Shown here: positions 9,579 through 18,337 of the stretch, piece by piece
Position numbering within the stretch: the stretch's first letter is position 1
How the letters are laid out: every line of letters begins with the position of its first letter
Source: Rhodococcus qingshengii JCM 15477
Lineage (GTDB): Bacteria; Actinomycetota; Actinomycetes; Mycobacteriales; Mycobacteriaceae
Assembly (NCBI RefSeq): GCF_023221595.1
Contig: NZ_CP096563.1
Coordinates: forward strand, 6,071,001 to 6,135,000
Direction of reading: 5' to 3'
DNA: 64,000 nucleotides
The notes under the pieces: model-generated
What the model was told of the DNA's origin: nothing
The model's database searches: none
What the model saw: only the letters and a program-made list of their open reading frames with translations
Made by a program: the position numbers and the translations under genes

Positions 9579-10240
9579 TCTCAGTTCCGCTGAGAACATT
9601 TCGCCTCGCTGTCATACGCGCGATCAGCCTGAACCCGCCGGCAGAGTACTCGAACAGTTGATCGGGCCCTTCCCACCGCGCCTCCGACTGCCGGAACTGA
9701 ACCTTTTCCGCTGCAGTCGAATTCAGAGAGACTCGTCATCCGAGTAAGATCCGTCTACCGCGAGGAATTCGGTACGGATTCAGTTTCCGAGCACGGGGAG
9801 GTCCGCTCAACGTTCATCGCGCCCCACTGCTCGTTGGGACGCGGACGGTAGGCTTCGTCGGCATTCCGGTCCACATACCCAAGTGCGCGGTGTGTGGTGG
9901 ACAAGTACTTCCAGGGTTGAGGATGGACGCTACCGGCAAGTGCTCCGCCTTCTGTGAGTTAGTTCAGACAGGGGCGTACCCGGCGATTCGGATGATCGCG
10001 TCGACTGTCGCGGTTCTCGTGCCACCGGGCCAGAAGGCTTTGAATTCCTCCGATTTGGTCAACATGCAGCGACGTTGGGTACATGCGGTGAATGCGGCGC
10101 GGCTCGCAGTGGGCCGTTATGTCACCAGATACGACGCCCGATTGCGGCACTCGACTTGCAGCTGCCGCAATCTGTCGACCAGACAGAGCTTGCTCAGGCG
10201 ATCAACCGCCTAATCGATTACTCCGCGCCCAACGCCCAGG
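9579..10240. other. Intergenic stretch without a supported gene
   Basis: About 660 bases. Open frames here (such as 9890-10213 plus and 9959-10150 minus) have atypical composition, no ribosome site and no recognisable family. Base composition is patchier than in the neighbours, so decayed coding DNA is possible, but I can name no parent gene. Confidence 0.4.
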
Positions 10241-10912
10241 TCACGTTCCATCCTGCGCAGAGGAGAGCATTGCAGCGATCCACACGCCGGCCTCCGCTGA
10301 CAGATCGGTAACCGATCCTTCTTCAGGTTCGTCCAGTGCATCGGACGCGAGCTGTCGGATTGCGTATACCGCGCCCACATATGCACTGAGGGGTGCGCGC
10401 GGGTTACCGGGAGAGCGCTCGCGCTCTGACTTCAATGCCTGCGCCATGCCCACCAGCGCCGCTCGGCGTTGTACACGTGCGCGTCGCCCAACAGTGTCCA
10501 TCTCCACCTGGAATGCCCTCGCCACCACAGGATCTGCATTCAAAGCACTCAAGTAACCGTCGACCACCACTGCGATGGTTCGATGATCCCAGGCGAAGGA
10601 TGCGGTCGGCAGGACATCACGAATGCGGTTGAGCAATACTTCGATGAACCGACCGTAGGCAGCGAACACGCACGCATCTTTGTCGGGGAAACATTCGTAG
10701 AAGGCCGCGGGTGAGACCTTCGCGCGCTTGGCTATCCGACGGACTGCCACGCCCTGATATCCGGACTCCGCCATCAACTCAGTTGTCGCGATCATGAGCC
10801 GCTCACGCTGAGCGGAAAGGACCTTGTCCCTACTCAACTCGTGCCTGCCTCGCGGCAGGTCCGCCGGAGCACTGAAGAAGACACCCTCCGTGATTCTCGA
10901 AGTCAAGACCAC
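10241..10912 (-). CDS. TetR-family transcriptional regulator
   Basis: The N-terminal helix-turn-helix spans about residues 25-75 (MIATTELMAESGYQGVAVRRIAKRAKVSPAAFYECFPDKDACV), followed by a helical ligand-binding domain. The open frame starts at 11005, but the first 31 codons look non-coding. I place the start at the GTG at 10912. A TTG two codons later has better spacing (7 bases) from GGGGAAGG. Two direct GATGAGGGA repeats (10964-10972 and 10977-10985) lie upstream and may be part of the promoter or an autoregulatory site. The target genes are not evident, since neighbours on both sides are intergenic. Confidence 0.8.
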   Translation of the reverse strand: MVLTSRITEGVFFSAPADLPRGRHELSRDKVLSAQRERLMIATTELMAESGYQGVAVRRIAKRAKVSPAAFYECFPDKDACVFAAYGRFIEVLLNRIRDVLPTASFAWDHRTIAVVVDGYLSALNADPVVARAFQVEMDTVGRRARVQRRAALVGMAQALKSERERSPGNPRAPLSAYVGAVYAIRQLASDALDEPEEGSVTDLSAEAGVWIAAMLSSAQDGT

Positions 10913-11713
10913 ACCTTCCCCTGCCGCAGACACGAACCGATCCAGTGAGAGTAGCCAATGAAGGATGAGGGAAAACGATGAGGGATGACCGGATGCCAGG
11001 CACACCGTGCGTACTGACGTGCTCGTTCACGTCAGCGCAACGATTGGTGAAACAGCCAGTTCAGATCTTTGAGGGGAAGGTTCCTAGGTTGACGACATCA
11101 CCCTGATCGAGTTGATGATGTCAGGCTTAGTGCCGGAATTTTGTCACGCGCATCTGTGAACTCATGCTGAGTGTGGCGATGGAGTCCGGCCACACAGTTA
11201 CGTCGATCACGCTGGGTTACCTAGCCGCCAGGAGTTCGGAACACATTATGGCGCAACAAATTCAGGATAGAATTGACGCATCCTGAGTGCTGCCTACGTT
11301 TGTGTTGCACCGCCACGTGCGTGACGTATGCGCCATTAGCTGGTGGCCTCGGATATTCTCGACGATCCCGAAGGGGGCATTCTGCGTTGGGTCCGATGCA
11401 GCACCCTTGATCGAGGTTTACTCCTCGTGAAGTCGAACGAACTTTGATATCGGATTTCCACCTCGCCGCCTGTTCGCCGTCGACTCCACTGCCATCCGAT
11501 AGTGACACAGGCCACCCCGACACTGTATAAAAGAATCGCACGTAACTTTTATAGCTCGAAAGCCGGAGACCCCATGATCCTTGACCGTGCGATACCGACT
11601 CTCGTGACAGCTCGAGCTCGCAGGACTCCCAGCGCTGGAGATGCAGGGGACCAGCCTTGACCGTCACGCGGACTCAGTAGCGATCGTCAACCCGAGATAG
11701 TAAGGACCCCAAG
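10913..11713. other. Long intergenic region before the M28-like peptidase
   Basis: No convincing gene. A dyad (GACATCA at 11094-11100 and TGATGTC at 11116-11122) is present. An AT-rich TATAAAAG stretch near 11527 could belong to the promoter of the peptidase gene. The minus-strand open frame at 11221-11667 lacks a ribosome site and family resemblance. Confidence 0.35.
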
Positions 11714-13297
11714 ATGAACGACGAAACACATAGCAAAGCACTCAGTCGCCGCCGCATGATGCAGATGGCTGGGGCGGCAGCCGCCGGTATCGGACTACCA
11801 TTGGCCACGCATAATTCGGCTGCGGCCGATCTGATTCCCAAAGCATCAACTCCAGGCACCTCGCCCGGCGACGTGTTCTCTGAGAACGCCCTGATGAGTG
11901 ACGTAGAGACGATGACGTCCTTTGGCTGGCGTCGTCCGGGATCTCCCGCAGTTCGCGACGCGGCGCGATGGGTGCGCGAGTCATTCGAGCAATCCGGGCT
12001 CCAGACCCACACCGAGGAATGGGATTTCGATGTGTACTACCCGAGCGTGTGGCACGCGAAGGTAACCAATGCGGCGTCCCCTGCCCCGGCGTCCCCTGCC
12101 CCGGCGTTGCCGTGGGAAACGAACTCGTACCCGATCTGGTACACCAGTGCAGGACAGGTCGAGGCCGAGGTTGTCCACGTCGGTGCCGGAACTGCGCGCG
12201 ACTTCGACCGTGTCGACGTCAGAGGCAAGATCGCAATGGTCGAATCCGTATATCTGATCAATGTGATGAACACCGATGGAATGCTCGATGCATACGAGTC
12301 AGCCGTCGCCCACGGCGCCGTCGGCTACATCAGAACTGCCGATGCTCCGAACAATCTGACGCGGCTGACGCACGGAAAAGGTATCGACAAGAACACCTTT
12401 CGACAGAGAAAGGAAGCGTCGATCCCAGGGCTTGTCCTGGGATCGGATGACTTCAACGCAATCCGCACCGCTCTCGGTGGCGGACCGGTGACCATGTCGC
12501 TCGAGATTCGGACCGAGAATCCCCCCTTCGGTGGAACCCGCTCCGTTACCGGGGGATCGTTGGGCCCTGGAACTCACGAGCTGCGCGCAGTCATGGAAGA
12601 CGTCGTGGGTGTACTTCCCGGGGTCAGTGACGAAATTGTTCTCATTGGCGCGCATTACGACAGCACCTACGGCGGCGCAATGGATAACGGCACCGGTGTT
12701 GCGGGCATGTTGGCGCTGATGCGTCATTACGCAGCGAAAGCCAGGAGCGAGCGTCCGAGAACATTGGTGTTTCTCGCGGCAGGAGGTCACGACTGCGGGG
12801 ACTTCGACCTCACGCACTTTATGCAAACCCATCTAGAGGACATGCTGCCGCGCGTGATCACGTTCGCATGGCTTGACCACCTCGCCGCCGCGGGCACCAT
12901 TCGTGTGACCCAGTCCTCGGTCGATATCCCCACGGGGCTGGACGAGATCAGGGGCGTACTCGGCTCTTTCAATCCTGTGTTGCTGAACCTCGTACTTCAG
13001 GAGTGCGTTCAGAATGGAGTCGTCCCGCCCATTCCGCTCCCGATCAAGTCATCTCTGGCGCGAGTCCCCGATTTCGTCCCGAGCTTTGACATAACGACAG
13101 CGCATTCGCGGTATCACACGATCGAAGACACGATCGACCGGATCCCTCCGGCCTCACTTCGGCAAATGACCCTCGTCCTGAGAGACGTTGTAGACGCGCT
13201 GCACACTGTCGATAGTGATCTGATCCGAAACGCTCAACCCGTCGGCGGTGACGGCAACTCGACACCTGTTCGAGGCGCAGTGCGTGGATGTTGCTGA
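11714..13297 (+). CDS. Tat-exported M28-like metallopeptidase with altered active-site residues
   Basis: The 527-residue product starts with a twin-arginine-type signal (SRRRMMQMAGAAAAGIGLPL, with AAA near 37), so it is probably exported folded. A PA-like insert (about 130-250) precedes the M28 peptidase fold. Metal-site motifs visible are GAHYDS (about 311-316), MDNGTG (about 322) and the late HSRYHTIED. The segment that normally carries the Glu-Glu pair, one the general base, reads GGHDCGD. The substrate and activity are therefore uncertain. AAGGA stands 7 bases before the ATG. A 15-base tandem duplication (12069-12107) encodes an Ala/Pro-rich linker. It is a single-gene unit. Confidence 0.8.
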   Translation: MNDETHSKALSRRRMMQMAGAAAAGIGLPLATHNSAAADLIPKASTPGTSPGDVFSENALMSDVETMTSFGWRRPGSPAVRDAARWVRESFEQSGLQTHTEEWDFDVYYPSVWHAKVTNAASPAPASPAPALPWETNSYPIWYTSAGQVEAEVVHVGAGTARDFDRVDVRGKIAMVESVYLINVMNTDGMLDAYESAVAHGAVGYIRTADAPNNLTRLTHGKGIDKNTFRQRKEASIPGLVLGSDDFNAIRTALGGGPVTMSLEIRTENPPFGGTRSVTGGSLGPGTHELRAVMEDVVGVLPGVSDEIVLIGAHYDSTYGGAMDNGTGVAGMLALMRHYAAKARSERPRTLVFLAAGGHDCGDFDLTHFMQTHLEDMLPRVITFAWLDHLAAAGTIRVTQSSVDIPTGLDEIRGVLGSFNPVLLNLVLQECVQNGVVPPIPLPIKSSLARVPDFVPSFDITTAHSRYHTIEDTIDRIPPASLRQMTLVLRDVVDALHTVDSDLIRNAQPVGGDGNSTPVRGAVRGCC

Positions 13298-13342
13298 GAC
13301 GAATCAAGAACCTCGACGGGCTATGACACTGAGCCGACACCG

Positions 13343-13678
13343 CGCCGTGGATGCAGATCAATCACCCTGTTCGGCAATCTCATCGGCTCAGCTGGACGAA
13401 GCCCGTCGCGGCCAGCGCGATTGCGGGCGAGGGTCTCCGGCAATGTCGCGCCCCGTGCCCTGACCGAACTGGAGATCCTCGAAATCATCGGTCGGTTCGT
13501 TACCGCGTCGGCGGTGGCCGAAACCGCCGAGTTCGACGGAGTAAAGATCCATGCCGCGCCCGGCTACCTCGTCGTCACCCAGTTCCTGTCGCAGCCGGCC
13601 TCGCTGATCGAAGCAACCGTCCCATCTGCCGAGGAATGCCACGTGGTCGTCGTCAAACTCTACCGCTGCGGCGAGTAG
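13343..13678 (+). pseudogene. Remnant of an Old Yellow Enzyme-family NADH:flavin oxidoreductase
   Basis: Two out-of-phase frames together resemble the central part of an OYE TIM barrel. The first gives WMQINHPVRQ and KPVAASAI (typical WMQINHPGRQ ... PVAPSAI). The second, from about 13460, gives LTELEILEIIGRF and AEFDGVKIHAAPGYLV (typical FDGVQIHGAHGYL). A histidine expected in the AHGYL motif is now proline (APGYL). The N-terminus, the C-terminal half and phase continuity are missing, so this is a decayed fragment. Confidence 0.75.
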
Positions 13679-13860
13679 TCGGTCGGTGCTTCGTTTCCAG
13701 GATTGGCGTCCATAGCCTTGAGTCCCAGCGGCAACGTCGACGCGTGCGACCAGAGAGGCTGGTCACTCTCGATGTGAAACCAATTACCCTCCGCTTCAGA
13801 CAGATTCAACTTCGGCGAGACCTATCGTCTTCACCGGGAACTCTATTCCTTGTTACAGCG

Positions 13861-14355
13861 TCACCGGCCGGTCGAACCGTCGATCAGTTCGCGGAGGATG
13901 TCAGCGTGGCCAGCATGGCGTCCGGTCTCTTCGATCATGTGCACGAGCGCCCAGCGGACACTGGGAGCGGGTCGTTTCGCCCCCGGTCGCGGGATGGGCG
14001 CGGCAAGATCTGTGCATCCGTCGAGAACTGCGTTGGCACGCTCGACCGTCTCGCGATAGCGACTGACGACACCGTCCACGCTGTCTTCCGATGACGGCTG
14101 AAACGTCGCTTTCCAATCCGTCACGTTTTCTGCGAGAAACATCGATCCTTCGACAAAGGTCAAGTGAGTGACCAGCCCGAGCAAGGTTGTCCCAGACGGA
14201 ACAATTGTGGTGCGCACCTGAGGTTCCGGAGCACCCTCGACCTTGGCAGCGATCGAATCACGCAAGTAGTCGAGAAACGCGCGTGGCGTATCGACCTCGC
14301 TATTTCCGGACCGGGGCGGTGGGGCATCACGGCGGCGGCGACGCGACGTTGCCAT
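13861..14355 (-). CDS. DinB/DUF664-family protein
   Basis: 164 residues, with the four-helix DinB pattern and histidines suitable for a metal site (TTLLGLVTHLTFVEG near residue 60, VHMIEETGRHAGHADILREL near 137-156). Members of this group include mycothiol- or bacillithiol-dependent transferases, although most are uncharacterised. AAGGAG lies 8 bases before the ATG. A very basic N-terminal stretch (SRRRRRD) may be disordered. No operon partner is evident. Confidence 0.85.
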   Translation of the reverse strand: MATSRRRRRDAPPPRSGNSEVDTPRAFLDYLRDSIAAKVEGAPEPQVRTTIVPSGTTLLGLVTHLTFVEGSMFLAENVTDWKATFQPSSEDSVDGVVSRYRETVERANAVLDGCTDLAAPIPRPGAKRPAPSVRWALVHMIEETGRHAGHADILRELIDGSTGR

Positions 14356-14488
14356 AGTGGTTCTCCTTACTCGGTGAAGAACGACATAGAGGCTTCATTC
14401 CTGGGTGGGCAGAACCGATCCTTCCGAATGCACTCCGATCCCGCATCAAATTTTGCCGTTGCGGCAAAGGCAGGCTTCATCGCCGGTA

Positions 14489-14983
14489 TCACCGCGCCGA
14501 ATGCAGGTCGTGCACAAGTTGGGGCCTCCGCAACTTGCCGACCTCGAAAGGCCACCGCCGCAGCGGGTAGGCGAGACGAGCCACGAAGTAGTTGGCGTAC
14601 TCGGCGACGCCGAAAGCCCACACCGCCACGACGCCCACGGCCGCGCCGGAGTGATCTGGTAGCCAGATGACAACGCCGAGAAGAGCTATCGCCAACAAGA
14701 GAACATCGAGGACCCGAAACACGCGGTAGAGCGCTGCGAGGCGGACCGGCATCGGTGCCTGCTCGACCCAGCCTCGGGCAAGCAGCCAGTAGACACCTGC
14801 TTGCACGAGTATCACAAGCAGTGGGGCCAGCGCCGACCACAACGCAGCGGAGTCTTTCGGACCTTCGAGCCGAGGCATCACGACGCCGACAGCCACAGCG
14901 GCAAATACGGCCGCGGCCGCCAGTTCGCCGAGGCCGAGGCTCAGGTACCTGCGTCGCAAACTCTTTCGCCGTTGATCTACCAC
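14489..14983 (-). CDS. Four-helix integral membrane protein of unknown function
   Basis: A 164-residue protein with a positively charged N-terminus (VDQRRKSLRRR) and four hydrophobic segments at about 18-36, 50-70, 88-106 and 112-132. I do not recognise the family. The GTG start at 14983 has only a weak ribosome site. It lies 133 bases before the DinB gene on the same strand and could be cotranscribed. Confidence 0.65.
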   Translation of the reverse strand: MVDQRRKSLRRRYLSLGLGELAAAAVFAAVAVGVVMPRLEGPKDSAALWSALAPLLVILVQAGVYWLLARGWVEQAPMPVRLAALYRVFRVLDVLLLAIALLGVVIWLPDHSGAAVGVVAVWAFGVAEYANYFVARLAYPLRRWPFEVGKLRRPQLVHDLHSAR

Positions 14984-15089
14984 GCAAGAAACCCTATCCG
15001 CCGATCACTCCGCAGCGGGTGCGCAGCAGCTGCAGGGCTTTGCCTAAGATCGATCGAAAGGCAGTCACGTGTAAAGAGGTTGGTGTGTG

Positions 15090-15446
15090 ATGGTGCGATT
15101 GGCCATGGTTACGTTCGATGCAACGGATGCCCGATCACTTGCCACCTGGTGGTCGGAGCGATTCGGCGAGGCGAGTACCGAAGGTGACGAAGATTTCCTG
15201 ACGGTGACGGCCCCGGACCTCCCACTCACTCTCGGTTTCCAACGGATCGATCAGGCTCGCAGCCAAAGGAATACGGTTCACCTCGACTTCGACCTCGAAC
15301 CGCAGGATCCTCCGCGGGACGAGGTCGTCGCGACGTTTGTCGCGGCAGGAGCAGCCCACATCGAGCGCCATGAGTCGGGCGGATCAATTTGGGACGTGTT
15401 GGCGGATCCGGCGGGAAACCTTTTCTGCGTGGGTGATCCGCATTAG
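15090..15446 (+). CDS. VOC-superfamily (glyoxalase-like) protein
   Basis: 118 residues with paired beta-alpha-beta-beta-beta modules of the vicinal oxygen chelate fold: LAMVTFDATDARSLATWWSERFG at the start and VHLDFDLEP ... WDVLADPAGNLFCVGDPH at the end. The final DPxGNxFCV signature is typical of small VOC proteins of the glyoxalase/bleomycin-resistance type. The substrate is unknown. A GTG one codon earlier (15087) has better spacing from AAGAGG and may be the real start. Confidence 0.85.
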   Translation: MVRLAMVTFDATDARSLATWWSERFGEASTEGDEDFLTVTAPDLPLTLGFQRIDQARSQRNTVHLDFDLEPQDPPRDEVVATFVAAGAAHIERHESGGSIWDVLADPAGNLFCVGDPH

Positions 15447-15620
15447 GGTCTGTCCGACAACCAGTCCGAGATCGAGTCCACTGCTCATTCGGCAAAGCTT
15501 GAAAGTGCGTCACCCGCACAGCCGTACATGCATTCGTTCGCATACGGTCGGGTGTGTCCCAGCGGCAACCCAGACTGGAATGTCCGCTGTGTCAAATCTG
15601 CCGACAGGGGGGCTGGACGG

Positions 15621-15992
15621 GTGGGATCGCCTGACTTACTGGGTCTGACGGCCTCGCTGTCGTCGTCGACGCTTATCCTCGCCTTCGTTGCTGGGCTCAT
15701 GCCGCGACTGGTCGGTGATGAACCGAATCCCGTTGTCGGCATACGAACGAAGGCAACGATCTCGAGCCCCGAGGCGTGGCAATTGGCCCATCGGATTGCG
15801 TGGCCCCTTCTACGCCGGACGGTGTGGACAGCCGTAGTGGGACTGTGCATGCAGGTCGCCATCGGTGTCGTGACAGGTTTCGGATCTGTGGTGTCGGCTG
15901 TCGCCTCAACAGTCGTGTTTCTAGCGGTGCTCCTTGTCCTGCTCTGTGCAGCGTTGAAGGGCAACGCCGCGGCAAAATCGTTGCGGCGCTGA
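15621..15992 (+). CDS. SdpI-family membrane protein
   Basis: About 123 residues with three hydrophobic segments. The signature VVGIRTKATISSPEAWQLAHR resembles the conserved SdpI/YhfL loop (GIRTPATLSSEEAWRRAHR). SdpI of Bacillus gives immunity to a killing factor, whereas actinobacterial relatives are uncharacterised. The frame is open back to 15528. I prefer the GTG at 15621, 10 bases after an AGGGGGG stretch, because the upstream part is unlike the family. Confidence 0.72.
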   Translation: MGSPDLLGLTASLSSSTLILAFVAGLMPRLVGDEPNPVVGIRTKATISSPEAWQLAHRIAWPLLRRTVWTAVVGLCMQVAIGVVTGFGSVVSAVASTVVFLAVLLVLLCAALKGNAAAKSLRR

Positions 15993-16036
15993 CCACCCGG
16001 GCCCGCATTTTTCAGAGGTGCCCTAGTTCTCCGATT

Positions 16037-17071
16037 TCAGTTCCCGATACGCGGTCGTTCGCGTCGGCGTGGTCCACGGTCCCGCATCGCGAGGATCGCC
16101 GCTGCCGTGGACGCGACCGTCTTGTCGTCGTCGCGTGTCAGCCGGGCGAGCGCTTCCCGGGCCGCCGCGCCGGGAATCTCAGCGAGTGCCTGCGTGATTC
16201 GCAACCTCGTCGGGGCGTTGTCAGTGCCGTCGAGCCTTGCCTGCACGGCATCGACGACCTCACCGCTTGTCGGTGAGTGCTCCGCGAGAAGACCGAGCAC
16301 CTCTCCGGCCTCGACGTCGCGTCGCCCGTCGGCGACCATCTCGAGGAGAGCGGGCATCGAGACGGCCTCTCCGCGAGATCCGAGGGTGAGAGCGGCATCA
16401 GCGCGGACTATCGCGTCCGAATCATCGAGAGCTCGCTTCAGCGCCCGAGTTGCTTCCTCGGTGTGGATCCCGGAGATGGCCGACGTCGCGCGGCGTCGAA
16501 CCTCGACGTCCTCCGATTCGAGGCCCTTCGTGAGACCTGCAAGGCCCGCACCTTCGGTCCTCGCCAACGCCCACTGCAACGCTCCGGCCACGTTGGCATC
16601 CTTCTCCGACAGGATGGCCTCGACGAGTGCGTCGACGGGCAACGCCGCATTCAGCTCCTGCGACAGGATCGCTTGCTGACGATGGGCAGCGAACTCGGAT
16701 TCGAGTGCACGCAACAGTGAGACCATGCGTAGGACGTCGTCCCACTCCGAAGGGGCGCTGGCATCGACCCTTTCGAGTTTGGTCAGCAATTCCTCCTCCG
16801 CCGCGATCCGTTGCCGAGTGTGTTGCATGAGTTCACCCACCAAATCGGCCGGCGCGAAGTCGGGTTCGTCCAGTGCACGCTTGGCCTCGTTCAACGAGAG
16901 CCCCAACGTCCTCAAGCTCTCGACGTGGAAGAGTCGACGGATGTCGTCGGCGGAGTACTCCCGGTAACCGCTGGACGTGCGGCCCGTCGGCTTCACCAGT
17001 CCCAAGGTGTCGTAGTGACGCAGCATCCGTGTGCTGACACCACAACGCCGCGAGACCTCGCCGATCAACAT
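16037..17071 (-). CDS. MerR-family regulator fused to HEAT repeats
   Basis: 344 residues. An N-terminal MerR winged helix-turn-helix (about 1-70: MLIGEVSRRCGVSTRMLRHYD) is followed by the MerR dimerisation coiled coil (about 75-125). The second half (about 140-330) consists of HEAT/PBS-lyase-type helical repeats, with recurring units such as ALKRALDDSDAIVRADAALTLGS. MerR regulators normally end in a short ligand domain, so the HEAT module is probably a protein-binding sensor. The ATG at 17071 follows GGGGAG. It lies 13 bases after another HEAT-repeat gene on the same strand. Confidence 0.85.
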   Translation of the reverse strand: MLIGEVSRRCGVSTRMLRHYDTLGLVKPTGRTSSGYREYSADDIRRLFHVESLRTLGLSLNEAKRALDEPDFAPADLVGELMQHTRQRIAAEEELLTKLERVDASAPSEWDDVLRMVSLLRALESEFAAHRQQAILSQELNAALPVDALVEAILSEKDANVAGALQWALARTEGAGLAGLTKGLESEDVEVRRRATSAISGIHTEEATRALKRALDDSDAIVRADAALTLGSRGEAVSMPALLEMVADGRRDVEAGEVLGLLAEHSPTSGEVVDAVQARLDGTDNAPTRLRITQALAEIPGAAAREALARLTRDDDKTVASTAAAILAMRDRGPRRRERPRIGN

Positions 17072-17084
17072 CCGTCTCCCCTTC

Positions 17085-17741
17085 CTACGCGTCCGGGCCG
17101 ATTGCCGCGACGCGCTTCGCCAACTCGTGAGAGAGTGCGAACCCACCGTCGGGGTCGTGCCAGAGTTGCTTTGTAGCATCAGCATGCGCCCGGACACGCG
17201 GATTCGGGCTCATACCGGCCGCGTCGAGCACCGGGAGTACAGCCTCGCCGAGCCCGGTCAAAGCACGGCTCAGACTGAGCTGCATCTGCAGTTCACCCCG
17301 CCCGAGTTCGGTCGCCAGATCCGCTGCGAGTGCACCCTCGACTCCTGCCGGCACGAGTGCCACTGCGGCGCGCCACGCACTGCGCGCGACCTCGTCGTCC
17401 TGGTCGTGCACCAGCGCAGAGACCTCGGGCCACGCGATCGGATCGCCGATCTTGGACAAGGTGTGGAGCGCCTGACTGCGGGCTTGCGAACCATCGGACC
17501 CGAGCTCACGGATCAGCCTCGGCACCGTAATTTCGGCCGGCAAGCGGCACAATGCCCAGGTCAGCATGTCGCGGACGAAGAAGTCCGGCTCGACGGCGCA
17601 CCGATCGATCAGGGCATCCGTCAGCTCAGGGTCCGGGCGCGTGCCGACAGCGAGCGCGGCGCGCAGCCGAACCGAGGGATCAGCCGCGGCCAATGCGTCG
17701 ACGAGGTGAGCATTCTGTCCACCATGGTTGGTTGTGTTCAC
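17085..17741 (-). CDS. HEAT-repeat protein, partner of the MerR-HEAT regulator
   Basis: 218 residues made almost wholly of HEAT-like helical repeats (SVRLRAALAVGTRPDPELTDALIDRC, QARSQALHTLSKIGDP, EVARSAWRAAVALVP). It has no signal peptide or catalytic motif. GGAGG lies 8 bases before the chosen GTG at 17741. An in-frame GTG three codons earlier overlaps the ribosome site. The 13-base gap to the MerR-HEAT gene implies one transcript and suggests physical interaction or a shared origin. Confidence 0.82.
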   Translation of the reverse strand: MNTTNHGGQNAHLVDALAAADPSVRLRAALAVGTRPDPELTDALIDRCAVEPDFFVRDMLTWALCRLPAEITVPRLIRELGSDGSQARSQALHTLSKIGDPIAWPEVSALVHDQDDEVARSAWRAAVALVPAGVEGALAADLATELGRGELQMQLSLSRALTGLGEAVLPVLDAAGMSPNPRVRAHADATKQLWHDPDGGFALSHELAKRVAAIGPDA

Positions 17742-17832
17742 GACAACCACCTCCTTCGTCGACCATTGGAGTCCTTGTCACTGTGTCAAGGTCAAGCGTC
17801 GCTGTCTCCGACACGGGAAATATCGCCTCGGA

Positions 17833-18303
17833 TCACACGCCGGTTGTCGATCCTGGCCGAAAGATCATCAACACGACGACAACGACCCAGAGCAGATTGA
17901 AGATCCCCGTCGCTGTGCCCAGTCGACGGGTGAGCCGCGTTGCGACATCCACAACGGACCCGGTTCCTTCGATCGCCGCCATTGTCAGCCGTTGGGCGGG
18001 AAGCACGACCGCGGTGAGTATCACGGCGGCAACGACGGTGAGTGCGATCGAGGTGAGGATCCACAGGTCACCGAGCACTCCGAGATTGACGGCGGTGGCG
18101 ACACCGAGCATCGGAACGACAACGCCGATCGTGGCATACACCCGAACGATGCGATGCAGCATGCCCGTCGTCGCAACACTGGCGCTGTCCGGATCGGCGA
18201 GCGCGGCGCGACTCGCCACCGGGAACATACTCGCCGCCACAGCGACGGGGCCGATGGCAAGAATGGCCGCAATCACGTGGAGGGACAGCAGGATTCCGGT
18301 CAT
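17833..18303 (-). CDS. Four-helix membrane protein (DUF2269-like)
   Basis: 156 residues with four hydrophobic helices (about 3-25, 50-70, 78-102 and 130-150). The arrangement TGILLSLHVIAAILAIGPVAVAASMFP with an early histidine resembles DUF2269 integral membrane proteins. It follows the DJ-1/PfpI-like gene by 34 bases on the same strand, so both are probably expressed together. No function is known. Confidence 0.7.
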   Translation of the reverse strand: MTGILLSLHVIAAILAIGPVAVAASMFPVASRAALADPDSASVATTGMLHRIVRVYATIGVVVPMLGVATAVNLGVLGDLWILTSIALTVVAAVILTAVVLPAQRLTMAAIEGTGSVVDVATRLTRRLGTATGIFNLLWVVVVVLMIFRPGSTTGV

Positions 18304-18337
18304 GGGATTTCTCGCGTTTCGGTACGCACAAGCGTAT

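Noticed and set aside
9890..10213. 107-codon plus-strand open frame, considered as a transposase remnant
   Set aside because: No DDE, HUH or helix-turn-helix motif, no terminal repeats and no target duplication. The evidence is too weak to call mobile DNA.
11221..11667. 148-codon minus-strand open frame in an intergenic region
   Set aside because: Not masked by another gene, but it lacks a ribosome site, has biased composition and resembles no family, so I did not call it.
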